A DNA stretch of 15,416 nt from Prevotella sp. UBA2711 (GCA_002354095.1 DEKX01000004.1:13965-29380); one strand, 5' to 3'. Shown: positions 8,601 through 15,416, numbered from the stretch's first letter. Notes: generated by a model from the letters alone, not told the origin. A program made the numbers and translations.

Positions 8601-11600
8601 ACGGCAATGGCAACGATAATCCTGCTTATGTGGAGAAAACTGTGTTTGTAAAGACATTCGCATGGGATGAAATTCACGACGGCGAACTACCTGTCACGCT
8701 CGACAACAGTGATGGGCTTACCAACTTCCGCTTTATGGTAAGTGCCCAATCCAATGTACGATGGGATGCGGTAAAGTGGTCTCCGATACTGTCTTTTACT
8801 GATTCTTTGGGAACTCGGCAGAACAGACAGGTTTCCCCGGACTATACCATATATGCAAATCATCTGAAAGACGCTCCGTCGTTTGTTTCAAGCACGGCTG
8901 ATACCGTCATATATGTAAAGCCGGTTGTCACATTCTCAAATATGTTCTATAACGGAGAACTGACACTCACGGTAAAGACTGTGGACAGACTGCTCGGAAA
9001 GAAGAAGTTTGCTGTGACTGCCGGTGCGGTGGCGAATGATTCCATTGCCATTTTGAAATCTGACATTGGTACGGAAAAGATATGGTTTGAATTATTCTCG
9101 GCCGACAGCTATGTGGGCAATTCCATTTCCGATGTATCGGTTCAGATAAGTTCTCCAACGGCTCTGACATACCAGTCTGCCGGTGCAAACCTTTATGCGG
9201 TTAATAATCAGGCTGGATTCGGACAGTTATACCGTGGCTGGGGAGGCTTCGTCTATAACGCATCAGAAAACCGTTATTCACAGCCGATCAATGAGTCTTT
9301 GCTCGTTTTGCCTCAAGATGAAAATGAGCAGCCTGACCCATTGACAATGGCGTTTACTCCATTAAGTGCAGACTTGAATAAGCTCGACCGCTGGAGTGGG
9401 CAACGCGAGGAAATATATGTTACTGCGACCCATATGGGCGCAGCACGCCTGACGGAACAGGATGTCGTGCTTACCAATCCGTTTGAGAATATCGGAAACG
9501 TGGCAGGATTGACGGGCGAGCATCTGCAAGGTACCGGTGCTGCGGCAATTTCACAGGAAATGGTAAGCCACAATAATGTTGTTCAGGGTGGTGCCATATT
9601 CACATACAATGACGCTAATGGTGACAGTAAGACCAAATCCATGATGATAGACCTGAACGGTGATGGCTATCCTGATATTGTCGCCGGTGGAAAAATCCAA
9701 TATACAAATACTCTCGGTGGTATCAGCGGAGAGGTGCTGGAAGGTATGGGAACGGTAAGCAGCGGCAGTAAGGCACAAGGCTTTGCACTCGGTAGCGACC
9801 CGATTCTCTCTGCAGTAGCAACAATCAAGCAGATTGCCAACGGAAAAAACACCTCCGCCAATCAGGAGTCAAGCAACAAGGCAAAGGGTTCTATTTCCGC
9901 TTCTCTCAGCATCCCGCCATCAAACGAAGACTGGAATATTGAGAATTTTATTGATGTTAACGGCGATGGCCTTGCTGATAAAATTATATCAGGGAATAAG
10001 GTTCGGCTAAATTTGGGATATTCATTTACTGAGCCTATCGACTGGGATATTGACCGCATACAGGGCGGCAAGAGCCAGTCATATACGGCGAATGTCGGTG
10101 GCGGATATAACCAAGGTTCAAGTAGCTTCGCCGGCGGATATAATATAGTAACTTCCGCGAATGAGGAACAATACAATCTTACTGATGTCAATTCAGACGG
10201 ATTACCCGACAAGGTTTGGAAATCCGGCAATGGCATCATGGTCGCTTTGAATACCGGCGTAGGATTCGACACTCCATTTGTATGGCAAGGTGCGAACGCA
10301 TTGAGCAAGTCTGCTTCTACATCCGAAGGTGGAAATGTCGCATTTACAGTGTCTATCCCCGTTCCTCTTTCACCCGTTGGTCCGATTCTGAAAATATCTA
10401 CAAATCCCGGTGTTTCGTTGAGCCACAGCATCAACCGTACAAATTATTCCTTGCAAGATGTTGACGGTGACGGCTATCTTGACATCGTGACCTCTGACAG
10501 CGAGAACGAACTTACCGTAAGGCATTCGGCTATCGGCCGTACCAACATGCTGAAGTCCGTTACCAACTCCATCGGTGGACGATTTGAGCTGGATTACGCA
10601 CACTCGACCCCGACCTACAGGCATCCCGGTGGCAAGTGGGTGATGTCGGCACTGACCGTGGATGACGGCATTCATGACGACGGCCCGCTGATGAAAACGG
10701 CATTCGAATACGCCGACGGCTTCCGTGACCGCCATGAGCGTGACTTCCTCGGCTTCGGAAAGGTCATCACCAAGAGCCTCGACACAGAGAACGGAGACGG
10801 CATATACCGCCAGGCTGTTCAGGAATTTGCCGTTGACAACTACTACAAGTCCGGCAACCTCGTGGCCTCATACGTTTCCGACGCAGTGGGCAACAAGTTC
10901 ACTGAAACCGTCAACGAGTATGACGCATACAGCATGACCGCCAATGCGGACAGCTACTCCTTCACCAAGCAGGATGAGATCTACAGCGACCGTGCATCGG
11001 CTTTCGTTCCCTTGCGCTACACCGCCAACAAACAATATGAAGGCAGCCAGGAAGGCATCACCATGTCAGAGGCATGGAACGAGTACTATCTCAACGGCTA
11101 TCATGGAGAACTGAAGTCATACAAATACAGCGACAAGGGTACGCTGGGAAGCAATGGCAGCGGACAGTACGATTACCAGACGGCTGTCACCTATACGTCC
11201 AACAACGCAAAGCATATCCTTGGACTGCCCACCAATGTCACCGTGACAGGCGGCGACGGTCAGGTGTATCACAACGTCTCGGCTGTATATAACACCAACT
11301 ACCCGAACCATCTGACCAAGGTAACGCAGCAACTCGGAAGCGGCTCGGCAGTCACGGACTACAAGTACGACTCTTACGGAAACATCACCCAGAAGACCCT
11401 GCCTGCCAACAGCAAGGGACAGCGCATGTGGTACAAGTACCGCTACGAGCCGGAGATGAACATGTACGTGGAGCGCATCGACGATGCATGGGGCTACCGC
11501 AGCGAGCAGGGCGACTTCGACTACCGCTACGGCATCGCCAGGGAACGCCGTGACCTCAACAACTTCTATTATGAGACCGACGTTGACAACATCGGACGTG

Positions 11601-14600
11601 TCACGGCTGTCCGAGGTCCCAACGAACTGGCAACAGGCGTGCCGTACGCCATCGCCTTTGAGTACCAGCCCAAGGCTGCGTTCAGCGAAAGCGGCATAAC
11701 GGCACCTGCATACGCAGTCACCAGGCACTATGACATACAGCACCCTGACGACGACCTGGAGACCGTCACCTTCGTGGACGGCTTCGGACGACCTGTTCAG
11801 GTGAAGAAGGACGGAGTCGTCACGGAAGTCAACGACGGAGGTGCATCTGCCGCCCAGAACGTGATGATTGTCAGCGGACGCAATGTCTATGACGCTTTCG
11901 GACGTGTGGCAAAGACCTATTATCCCACAACTGAGGCATTGGGAAGCAAGACGGCCTTCAACAGCGCATTCGACAACGTGTCTCCCACCGTCACCGTCTA
12001 TGACGTACTGGATCGTGCCACTGAAGTCACATTGCCGGACAACAGCAAGACCACGACCGAATATACTACGGACAGCGGAATCAATGCCTTGGTGACAACC
12101 GTCACCGATGCACTCGGCAACAGCCAGGCTACCTATACGAATGGAAGTGAAAAGACTGTAAAAGCCGAGCAGCTCAGTGGTCCTGACGGAACCATAACGA
12201 CAACATTTGAGTATGACGGCATCCAGCGTCTGGTCAAGGTGACTGACACGGAGGGCAACATCACTACCTCTGTCTATGACATGGGCGACCGCCGCACGGA
12301 GGTCAGCCATCCAGCAAGTGGCGTCACCTCCTTCACCTACGATGCTCTGGGCAATGTGCTGACCAAGCAGACGGCTAACCTTGCGAAGGAAGGCAAGCAG
12401 ATTACTTACGATTACGACTACTACCGTCTTGTCGGCATCAGCTATCCCGACCACCCGGAGAACAACGTGCGCTACTACTACGGTGGACGCAACGCCTCGC
12501 AGAACCGCATCGGACGGCTGATGCTCCGTGAGGACGGAACGGGTGCCATCGAGTATTTCTACGGCAAGATGGGCGAGGTGACGAAGACCCGCCGCACGAT
12601 GATCGTGCCCAACCAGGCCATTGCCACCTATGTCACGCAGTGGACCTACGACAGCCATAACCGCCTGTTGGAGATGACCTACCCCGACGAGGAGAAGGTC
12701 ACCTACTCCTACAACCTCGGCGGACTGCTTGATCATGTGCGTGGCTACAAGTCCTACGGCTATGACTATGTGAACAGGATAGGCTATGACAAGTTCGAGC
12801 AGCGCACCTACCTGAAATACTGCAACGGAGCAGAGACTTTCTACTCCTACGATCCTCAGCGTCGCAGGTTGCAGAACCTGAAGGTCAATGTGGCAGGCGG
12901 CACCATCATGGACAATACATATGCCTATGATGCCGTGAGCAACGTGCTCAGCGTGGCCAGTGGCGCTTCCCTGCCCCAAAGCGGAAAGGCAGGCGGTCAG
13001 ATGAGCCATCAGTACACCTATGATGCACTTTACCGCTTGACCGGTGCTTCTGGCACCTATACAGGTGCAGACGGCAAGACGGCTGGTTACACCCTTGCGA
13101 TGGGCTATGATAACATGCACCGCATCACCTCGAAGAGCCAACATCTGACCCAGCAGAACCTGCAGTTCAACGGCACGCTCAACGTAGGCTACGACCTGTC
13201 ATACACCTACGGTACGGATGCGGGAAAGAAATTCCAGTTGGCAGATGTGGCTGACGTGAACTACCGCACCGAGGAGACACCTGGTGAGGATGCGAATGTC
13301 AAGAACAGCCATGCCTACGAATATGATGCCAACGGCAACCTCATATACGTCAATACTTCACGTGAGAAAAAGGACGGTGAGAGTGACGAGAAAACCGGTG
13401 AACGCAAATTGCGCTGGGACGAGGAGAACCGCCTGCTGTCATCTGACGACAATGGATTCGTGACTAACTACTGGTATGATGCCGACGGCGAGCGCACGGT
13501 GAAGACCAGCGGTGAGGGCGAGCAGGTATATGTCAATTCTGTGTTTGCCGGAGGACATACGAACACGGCAAAGTTCTCGCTGTATGTGTCTCCCTATCTT
13601 GTAGCCAACCAGGGCGGACGCTACACCAAGCATATCTACATCGGCAGCCAGCGCATTGTATCGAAGTTGGGTGACTTCGACTCCTACGGCTCAGACCCGC
13701 GCAGGATACCCTATGCCGGCAGCGAGGCCGATGCCGTGACGGTGGACTACAAGGGCAAGTATGCCAGCCAGCAGCAGGTCATCAGGGACAATTATGCCTC
13801 GTTCGATGTACCCTACAATGGTGAGGACAACAACGACTACGTGGACGGCGAGGGTTTCTGCTGCAACGACGGCTCACTGGAGGCGGCACAGGCAAGGGCG
13901 AGGATGGCTGCGATGGCCAAGGCCAACTCCGTCAGCGGCAACTTCAAGGAGAACGACGACTACGAGAAGCTGCAGTTCTACTACCATCCGGATCACCTGG
14001 GCAGCAGCAGCTACATCACCAACCTCGACGGTGAGGTGGCGCAGCACATAGAGTACGTGCCTTTCGGTGAGGTGTTCATCGAGGAGCGCAACAATACATG
14101 GAACACGCCCTACCTTTTCAATGCAAAGGAGTTTGACGAGGAGACGGGCATGTACTACTATGGGGCGAGATACTATGACCCGAGGCTGAGTCTGTGGATG
14201 TCAACGGATATAGCACAAGAAGATTATTCTAACTTTTCTTCATATTGTTATACAAAGAATAATCCTGTCAATTTGGTTGATTTCGATGGAGAAAAACCTT
14301 CCCCGAAAGAAGCTGCATTGATGGCAAAACATGTATATGGTGGGAAAGATGCAACATCTACTCAAAAGGCTTTAGCAGCAACCGGTTGGGAAGTTTCAAC
14401 TTTCAAAACTTCTATACAAAAGAATGCTCCTTGGTATGGTAATGGGCTAAACTCTGAATTGTATCAACGTAAAAAAGATGATGGGAATTACGAGTATGCT
14501 TATGTATTCGCAGGAACGAATTCTCTTACAGATGCATATGAGGACATCCAACAAGTTAAAGGTCTATCAAGCCAGTATAGTAGTGCTATAGCAAATGCTA

Positions 14601-14971
14601 AAACATTGGCAAAGGAATTAGGAGATAATGAATTGACCTTTATAGGCCATTCATTGGGTGGAGGTGAGGCAGCTGCATCAAGTATGGCTACAGGCAAACT
14701 TGCAATCACCTTTAATCCTGCTGGTGTAAGTTTTTTGACTGCACTTAAACATAGATTAGGGAATGCCAATAAAGTTTATAATTATATAACGTTAGGTAAA
14801 CCATTATGGGAAGGGGCTCCTATTTATGGAGGTGGAGATCCCTTGAATAATATTCAGGATAACGTCTTGTTGACTCCTCCTGGAAAGAAAATCTATGTGC
14901 CAACCGATAGCTATAAACCATCCCATGGGATTGATTGGTTTCAGAATGTAACACTCCCGGATTATGAATAA
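5624..14971 (+). CDS. Giant SpvB/FG-GAP/TcdB-like RHS polymorphic toxin with lipase-like C-terminal tip
   Basis: This 3115-residue protein resembles Tc-toxin B and C subunits fused in one chain. In order: a hydrophobic segment at 5-26, signal peptide or anchor, with no lipobox; a Ser/Thr/Lys-rich linker to about 110; a ZU5-like beta domain (about 118-240, GGTLSVPEG ... THFTDMING); an SpvB domain (about 272-600, LAISYNSDGGNGWLGQGW); six FG-GAP/VCBS motifs of DxNxDGxxD type starting at D663, D749, D1343, D1444, D1521 and D1612; a TcdB-like middle (about 1650-1720, RDRHERDFLGFGKV); YD/RHS repeats to about 2780; the RHS core (HPDHLGS at 2788, YYYGARYYDPRLS); and a lipase-like tip from about 2891. 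In related proteins the RHS shell encloses the toxin and an aspartyl activity releases it. No Shine-Dalgarno sequence precedes the ATG. How it leaves the cell is not shown: there is no T9SS tail and no PAAR domain. It is longer than typical separate TcB plus TcC proteins, partly because of an insertion among the FG-GAP motifs. Confidence 0.92.
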   Translation: MKRTYIIAVVSVILSAAALAGIFMYPGSTTDAMPLQKDSGASIVANVSSTSPSIATAKSGNYSRLQKKEVTSCKTKAEDATIEPAPDNMQEHVKTKNEEIYADGSVRKYFTTTQSDSISVAGGTLSVPEGRLLRPINLSICAVDSAALPELDFAMCNVTGESDGYRFLPHGTHFTEEGATVRLKYDRTRIPSGYTEDDIRTFYYDTEKSHWVALDRVRVNKELAYVESRTTHFTDMINGVIQAPESPETDGFAPTMMNDIKAADPTAKLNIIAPPTANNRGSANMQYAFEMPPARNGMAPSLAISYNSDGGNGWLGQGWDLSVPSITLDTRWGVPRYDLANETETYSLSGSMLSTMDDNGAMSVAHRGDKIARKADRQFYTRQGGDFSRIIRKGDSPANYYWEVTDKQGVVYTYGGEGAVLKGTITDLSGNTREVISEWKLKKVVETHGDWIEYEYTAADEPVRGGLVAKAVYLSKVSAGNAESTEPHTVVTLTGDKTKRQKANNARYGYLTSSNKLLEKVSVSFMGEELRSYTFSYVDGAFHKDLLEGVRQFDDQGQEFAFQKFDYYDDVQAASGYVPFKDGEETWNMHNDGLDAGFINPLQGMDMFSDKPTALGGTTSSSIGGSFYAGVGIYDGSSSTSSTIGGSFSYSNDNSKGLSTFVDLNGDGLPDKVYKDGGSVYYRPQIRNTNNTVEYGEPIKVIGISDFSSSTSNTYSGGADVKAGWGSVVATIGTDASKTTTKTTVYFSDINGDGLIDLVSNGKVYFNHIEFDAQGNAVPTFTLSSADTPSPIIYDPTKIDVSVGAVDPEEQAEIIRLSPMEDAVRVWVAPRNGIVNISGTVSLIVPTGDYDTDAYDKADGVRVTIQKGGSELWSQSISKGDATAHNATAQPVPVNKGDRIYFRVQSGNEEMSNGAFDEVAWHPVITYSGTEEIMPNGYSTTVYKPEEGALYFAPTSLSIDGGNETVEITGTFNKPQTTDDITLSIIGFNDKKDGNGNDNPAYVEKTVFVKTFAWDEIHDGELPVTLDNSDGLTNFRFMVSAQSNVRWDAVKWSPILSFTDSLGTRQNRQVSPDYTIYANHLKDAPSFVSSTADTVIYVKPVVTFSNMFYNGELTLTVKTVDRLLGKKKFAVTAGAVANDSIAILKSDIGTEKIWFELFSADSYVGNSISDVSVQISSPTALTYQSAGANLYAVNNQAGFGQLYRGWGGFVYNASENRYSQPINESLLVLPQDENEQPDPLTMAFTPLSADLNKLDRWSGQREEIYVTATHMGAARLTEQDVVLTNPFENIGNVAGLTGEHLQGTGAAAISQEMVSHNNVVQGGAIFTYNDANGDSKTKSMMIDLNGDGYPDIVAGGKIQYTNTLGGISGEVLEGMGTVSSGSKAQGFALGSDPILSAVATIKQIANGKNTSANQESSNKAKGSISASLSIPPSNEDWNIENFIDVNGDGLADKIISGNKVRLNLGYSFTEPIDWDIDRIQGGKSQSYTANVGGGYNQGSSSFAGGYNIVTSANEEQYNLTDVNSDGLPDKVWKSGNGIMVALNTGVGFDTPFVWQGANALSKSASTSEGGNVAFTVSIPVPLSPVGPILKISTNPGVSLSHSINRTNYSLQDVDGDGYLDIVTSDSENELTVRHSAIGRTNMLKSVTNSIGGRFELDYAHSTPTYRHPGGKWVMSALTVDDGIHDDGPLMKTAFEYADGFRDRHERDFLGFGKVITKSLDTENGDGIYRQAVQEFAVDNYYKSGNLVASYVSDAVGNKFTETVNEYDAYSMTANADSYSFTKQDEIYSDRASAFVPLRYTANKQYEGSQEGITMSEAWNEYYLNGYHGELKSYKYSDKGTLGSNGSGQYDYQTAVTYTSNNAKHILGLPTNVTVTGGDGQVYHNVSAVYNTNYPNHLTKVTQQLGSGSAVTDYKYDSYGNITQKTLPANSKGQRMWYKYRYEPEMNMYVERIDDAWGYRSEQGDFDYRYGIARERRDLNNFYYETDVDNIGRVTAVRGPNELATGVPYAIAFEYQPKAAFSESGITAPAYAVTRHYDIQHPDDDLETVTFVDGFGRPVQVKKDGVVTEVNDGGASAAQNVMIVSGRNVYDAFGRVAKTYYPTTEALGSKTAFNSAFDNVSPTVTVYDVLDRATEVTLPDNSKTTTEYTTDSGINALVTTVTDALGNSQATYTNGSEKTVKAEQLSGPDGTITTTFEYDGIQRLVKVTDTEGNITTSVYDMGDRRTEVSHPASGVTSFTYDALGNVLTKQTANLAKEGKQITYDYDYYRLVGISYPDHPENNVRYYYGGRNASQNRIGRLMLREDGTGAIEYFYGKMGEVTKTRRTMIVPNQAIATYVTQWTYDSHNRLLEMTYPDEEKVTYSYNLGGLLDHVRGYKSYGYDYVNRIGYDKFEQRTYLKYCNGAETFYSYDPQRRRLQNLKVNVAGGTIMDNTYAYDAVSNVLSVASGASLPQSGKAGGQMSHQYTYDALYRLTGASGTYTGADGKTAGYTLAMGYDNMHRITSKSQHLTQQNLQFNGTLNVGYDLSYTYGTDAGKKFQLADVADVNYRTEETPGEDANVKNSHAYEYDANGNLIYVNTSREKKDGESDEKTGERKLRWDEENRLLSSDDNGFVTNYWYDADGERTVKTSGEGEQVYVNSVFAGGHTNTAKFSLYVSPYLVANQGGRYTKHIYIGSQRIVSKLGDFDSYGSDPRRIPYAGSEADAVTVDYKGKYASQQQVIRDNYASFDVPYNGEDNNDYVDGEGFCCNDGSLEAAQARARMAAMAKANSVSGNFKENDDYEKLQFYYHPDHLGSSSYITNLDGEVAQHIEYVPFGEVFIEERNNTWNTPYLFNAKEFDEETGMYYYGARYYDPRLSLWMSTDIAQEDYSNFSSYCYTKNNPVNLVDFDGEKPSPKEAALMAKHVYGGKDATSTQKALAATGWEVSTFKTSIQKNAPWYGNGLNSELYQRKKDDGNYEYAYVFAGTNSLTDAYEDIQQVKGLSSQYSSAIANAKTLAKELGDNELTFIGHSLGGGEAAASSMATGKLAITFNPAGVSFLTALKHRLGNANKVYNYITLGKPLWEGAPIYGGGDPLNNIQDNVLLTPPGKKIYVPTDSYKPSHGIDWFQNVTLPDYE
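7604..10498 (+). repeat. Six FG-GAP/VCBS calcium-type motifs within the RHS gene
   Basis: The encoded motifs are VDLNGDGLPD, SDINGDGLID, IDLNGDGYPD, IDVNGDGLAD, TDVNSDGLPD and QDVDGDGYLD. Each is followed by a short hydrophobic strand and often a GGK/GNK turn (for example VAGGKIQY). In Tc B-subunits such repeats build the beta-propeller that gates the toxin cocoon. Here the first two (7610 and 7868) are separated from the last four (9650, 9953, 10184, 10457) by about 1.8 kb of other sequence. Confidence 0.85.
8093..8401 (+). other. Carbohydrate-binding-like beta-sandwich domain inside the FG-GAP region
   Basis: Residues about 824-926 of the RHS protein start with VRVWVAPRNGIVNISGTV and continue through ADGVRVTIQKGGSELWS and VNKGDRIYFRVQSG to FDEVAWHPVITYS. 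This strand pattern resembles galactose-binding or CBM-like jelly rolls of secreted Bacteroidota proteins. A related beta-rich stretch follows at about 955-1080 (FRFMVSAQSNVRWDAVKWSP repeats the end of the pattern). Ligand binding is inferred from the fold type only; no binding residues can be named. Confidence 0.5.
10990..13960 (+). repeat. YD/RHS repeat array within the RHS gene
   Basis: The translation contains many degenerate copies of the YD/RHS pattern, for example YKYDSYGNITQKTLP, YDVLDRATEVTLPD, YDGIQRLVKVTDTEGN, FTYDALGNVLTKQ, YEYDANGNLIYVN and YWYDADGERTVKT. In characterised RHS and TcC proteins these strands wrap into a hollow shell around the toxic C-terminus. The copies are diverged at the DNA level, so this is protein repetition rather than a tandem DNA repeat. 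Array limits are approximate. Confidence 0.85.
14207..14293 (+). other. RHS core terminus with candidate aspartyl autoprotease residues
   Basis: The end of the RHS core reads LWMSTDIAQE and then NNPVNLVDFDGE. In well-studied RHS/TccC proteins two DPxG motifs about 22 residues apart supply the aspartates that cut off the C-terminal toxin. Here the equivalent aspartates are D2862 and D2886, 24 apart, but the prolines are lost (DIAQ and DFDG instead of DPxG). Cleavage just after this segment would release the lipase-like tip. Both acidic residues being kept suggests cleavage is still possible; it is not demonstrated. Confidence 0.6.
14294..14968 (+). other. C-terminal toxin tip: class 3 lipase / phospholipase-like domain
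   Basis: The last 225 residues (about 2891-3115) form the variable tip. F2962-A-G-T-N resembles the FRGT oxyanion-loop motif of class 3 lipases. The nucleophile elbow is IGHSLGGG with S3010. D3072 (GGGDPLNN) and H3101 (SHGIDWF) are the best candidates for the other triad members; the assignment of D3072 is the weakest. Alpha/beta-hydrolases of this type hydrolyse lipid ester bonds, so a membrane phospholipid is the likely target. The segment is visibly AT-richer than the rest of the gene, as expected for a swapped-in tip. An alternative is another alpha/beta-hydrolase esterase that is not toxic. Confidence 0.75.
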
Positions 14972-15416
14972 TTGGAATTTATCAAAAGTATGGACAGCAT
15001 TAATACTGTCCATACTTATGGCTGTATCTTCTTGCGGTTTACCGTATTGCAAAAAAACGCCATTTTCAAACAATGATTTAGATTGGATGAAGCCATATTC
15101 AGTTGGTGATACTCTTGTTTTTTTCAATAGAGAAAATATAGAATTTGATACGCTCATTGTTACTAAAAAAACGATTAACAATCCTACTAATAAAAACATA
15201 TTTGATATGGAAGGTTGTAATTGGATGGAAGGAGATAATGAGTATAAAGCAAATGCTGAATATCAAATTGAAGCATATCATTCAGGTGAAAAATATAAAT
15301 GCCTATTCATATTGGAAAAGAATTGTGATTCTAAACCTGCGGAAGTATCTTTGGCTTTTTGGGGAAGATATACTAAAAAAAACATATCAACAGGAAATGT
15401 CGTCAAAGATTTGACA
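14964..15416 (+). CDS. Putative immunity lipoprotein (C-terminus cut by window edge)
   Basis: The reading frame opens at ATG 14964, inside the last codons of the RHS gene (eight-base overlap, +1 frame), and stays open for 151 codons to the right edge. It starts MNNWNLSKVWTALILS and has a lipobox VSSC with C24 as the predicted lipidated cysteine. No acidic cluster follows the cysteine, so a Bacteroidota surface-export signal is not evident and a periplasm-facing location is likely. The rest is beta-rich with aromatics (GDTLVFF, CNWMEGDNEY, EVSLAFWGRY) and matches no family I recognise. Position directly after a toxin tip, overlapping start, the same low GC and a lipoprotein signal all fit an immunity protein against a lipase acting at the cell envelope, as in phospholipase effector-lipoprotein pairs of type VI systems. 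The function is inferred from context only. Confidence 0.8.
   Translation, partial: MNNWNLSKVWTALILSILMAVSSCGLPYCKKTPFSNNDLDWMKPYSVGDTLVFFNRENIEFDTLIVTKKTINNPTNKNIFDMEGCNWMEGDNEYKANAEYQIEAYHSGEKYKCLFILEKNCDSKPAEVSLAFWGRYTKKNISTGNVVKDLT
14986..15017 (+). promoter_or_regulatory. Perfect 12-bp hairpin in the signal-peptide codons of the immunity gene
   Basis: AAGTATGGACAG (14986-14997) is exactly complementary to CTGTCCATACTT (15006-15017), with an eight-base loop. It begins 14 bases after the RHS stop codon and covers codons 8-18 of the overlapping lipoprotein gene. No T-run follows, so it is not a standard intrinsic terminator. It may affect ribosome passage or mRNA processing between toxin and immunity reading frames, or be a protein-binding palindrome. 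The structure is certain; the role is not. Confidence 0.55.

Noticed and set aside
9862..10434. A 190-codon open frame on the minus strand.
   Set aside because: Antisense to the FG-GAP region of the RHS gene; no signal peptide, motif or start context to support it.
11117..13144. A 675-codon open frame on the minus strand.
   Set aside because: It lies wholly antisense to the well-supported YD-repeat shell. GC-rich codon bias in the sense strand keeps the opposite frame open, and its translation shows repetitive V/G/R/H composition with no domain.
5624..14971. Type VI secretion Rhs effector.
   Set aside because: No PAAR domain or N-terminal TM pair of the usual kind, and no vgrG, hcp or adaptor gene in the window; the SpvB/FG-GAP/TcdB-like layout fits a Tc BC fusion better. 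A T6SS elsewhere in the genome is not excluded.
14986..15017. Reading the 12-bp hairpin as the operon's intrinsic terminator.
   Set aside because: There is no U-tract after the stem, and it lies inside the next open reading frame rather than after it.
14804..15199. A minus-strand 131-codon frame with a hydrophobic start.
   Set aside because: It overlaps both the toxin tip and the lipoprotein gene in antisense and has no other support.
15145..15414. An 89-codon open frame on the plus strand near the right edge.
   Set aside because: It is out of frame with the lipoprotein gene starting at 14964, which has a clear lipobox and sensible composition; the 89-codon translation is Lys/Ile-rich as expected of an AT-rich shadow frame.
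1..15416. tRNA, rRNA, CRISPR array, transposase or integrase.
   Set aside because: No cloverleaf, no regularly spaced direct repeats with spacers, and no recombinase-like protein was found in reading both strands.

Overview
The window looks like a piece of a Bacteroidota chromosome or integrated element, most likely order Bacteroidales. Three things point there: promoter boxes of the TAnnTTTG type in the only long intergenic gap, A-rich translation starts without Shine-Dalgarno sequences, and a secreted protein with a C-terminal type IX secretion (T9SS) sorting tail. The genus cannot be fixed from the sequence.

Layout. Positions 1-2070 (minus strand) hold nearly all of a membrane-bound hybrid sensor histidine kinase whose C-terminus runs off the left edge. 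Positions 2071-2607 are an AT-rich divergent gap with a promoter box facing each way. Between the boxes lies a roughly 256-bp non-coding block bounded by an imperfect inverted repeat and containing a hairpin. From 2608 rightward everything is on the plus strand and looks like one operon: a 993-aa secreted, lectin-like T9SS protein (2608-5589), a 3115-aa SpvB/FG-GAP/RHS giant (5624-14971), and a small lipoprotein gene whose start overlaps the RHS stop codon and which runs off the right edge (14964-15416).

The main object is the 3115-aa protein. It is a single-chain version of the B and C subunits of Tc toxins: membrane anchor, ZU5-like beta domain, SpvB domain, six calcium-type FG-GAP motifs (interrupted by about 560 residues of extra beta-rich sequence), a TcdB-like middle, a long YD-repeat shell, an RHS core with two candidate autoproteolytic aspartates, and a variable C-terminal tip. 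The tip looks like a class 3 lipase/phospholipase (GHSLGGG nucleophile motif). The overlapping gene encodes a lipoprotein and is the obvious candidate immunity protein. Base composition drops sharply at the start of the tip, as expected of an exchangeable toxin-immunity cassette. The upstream T9SS protein is probably a surface partner, and the divergent kinase is a possible but unproven regulator.
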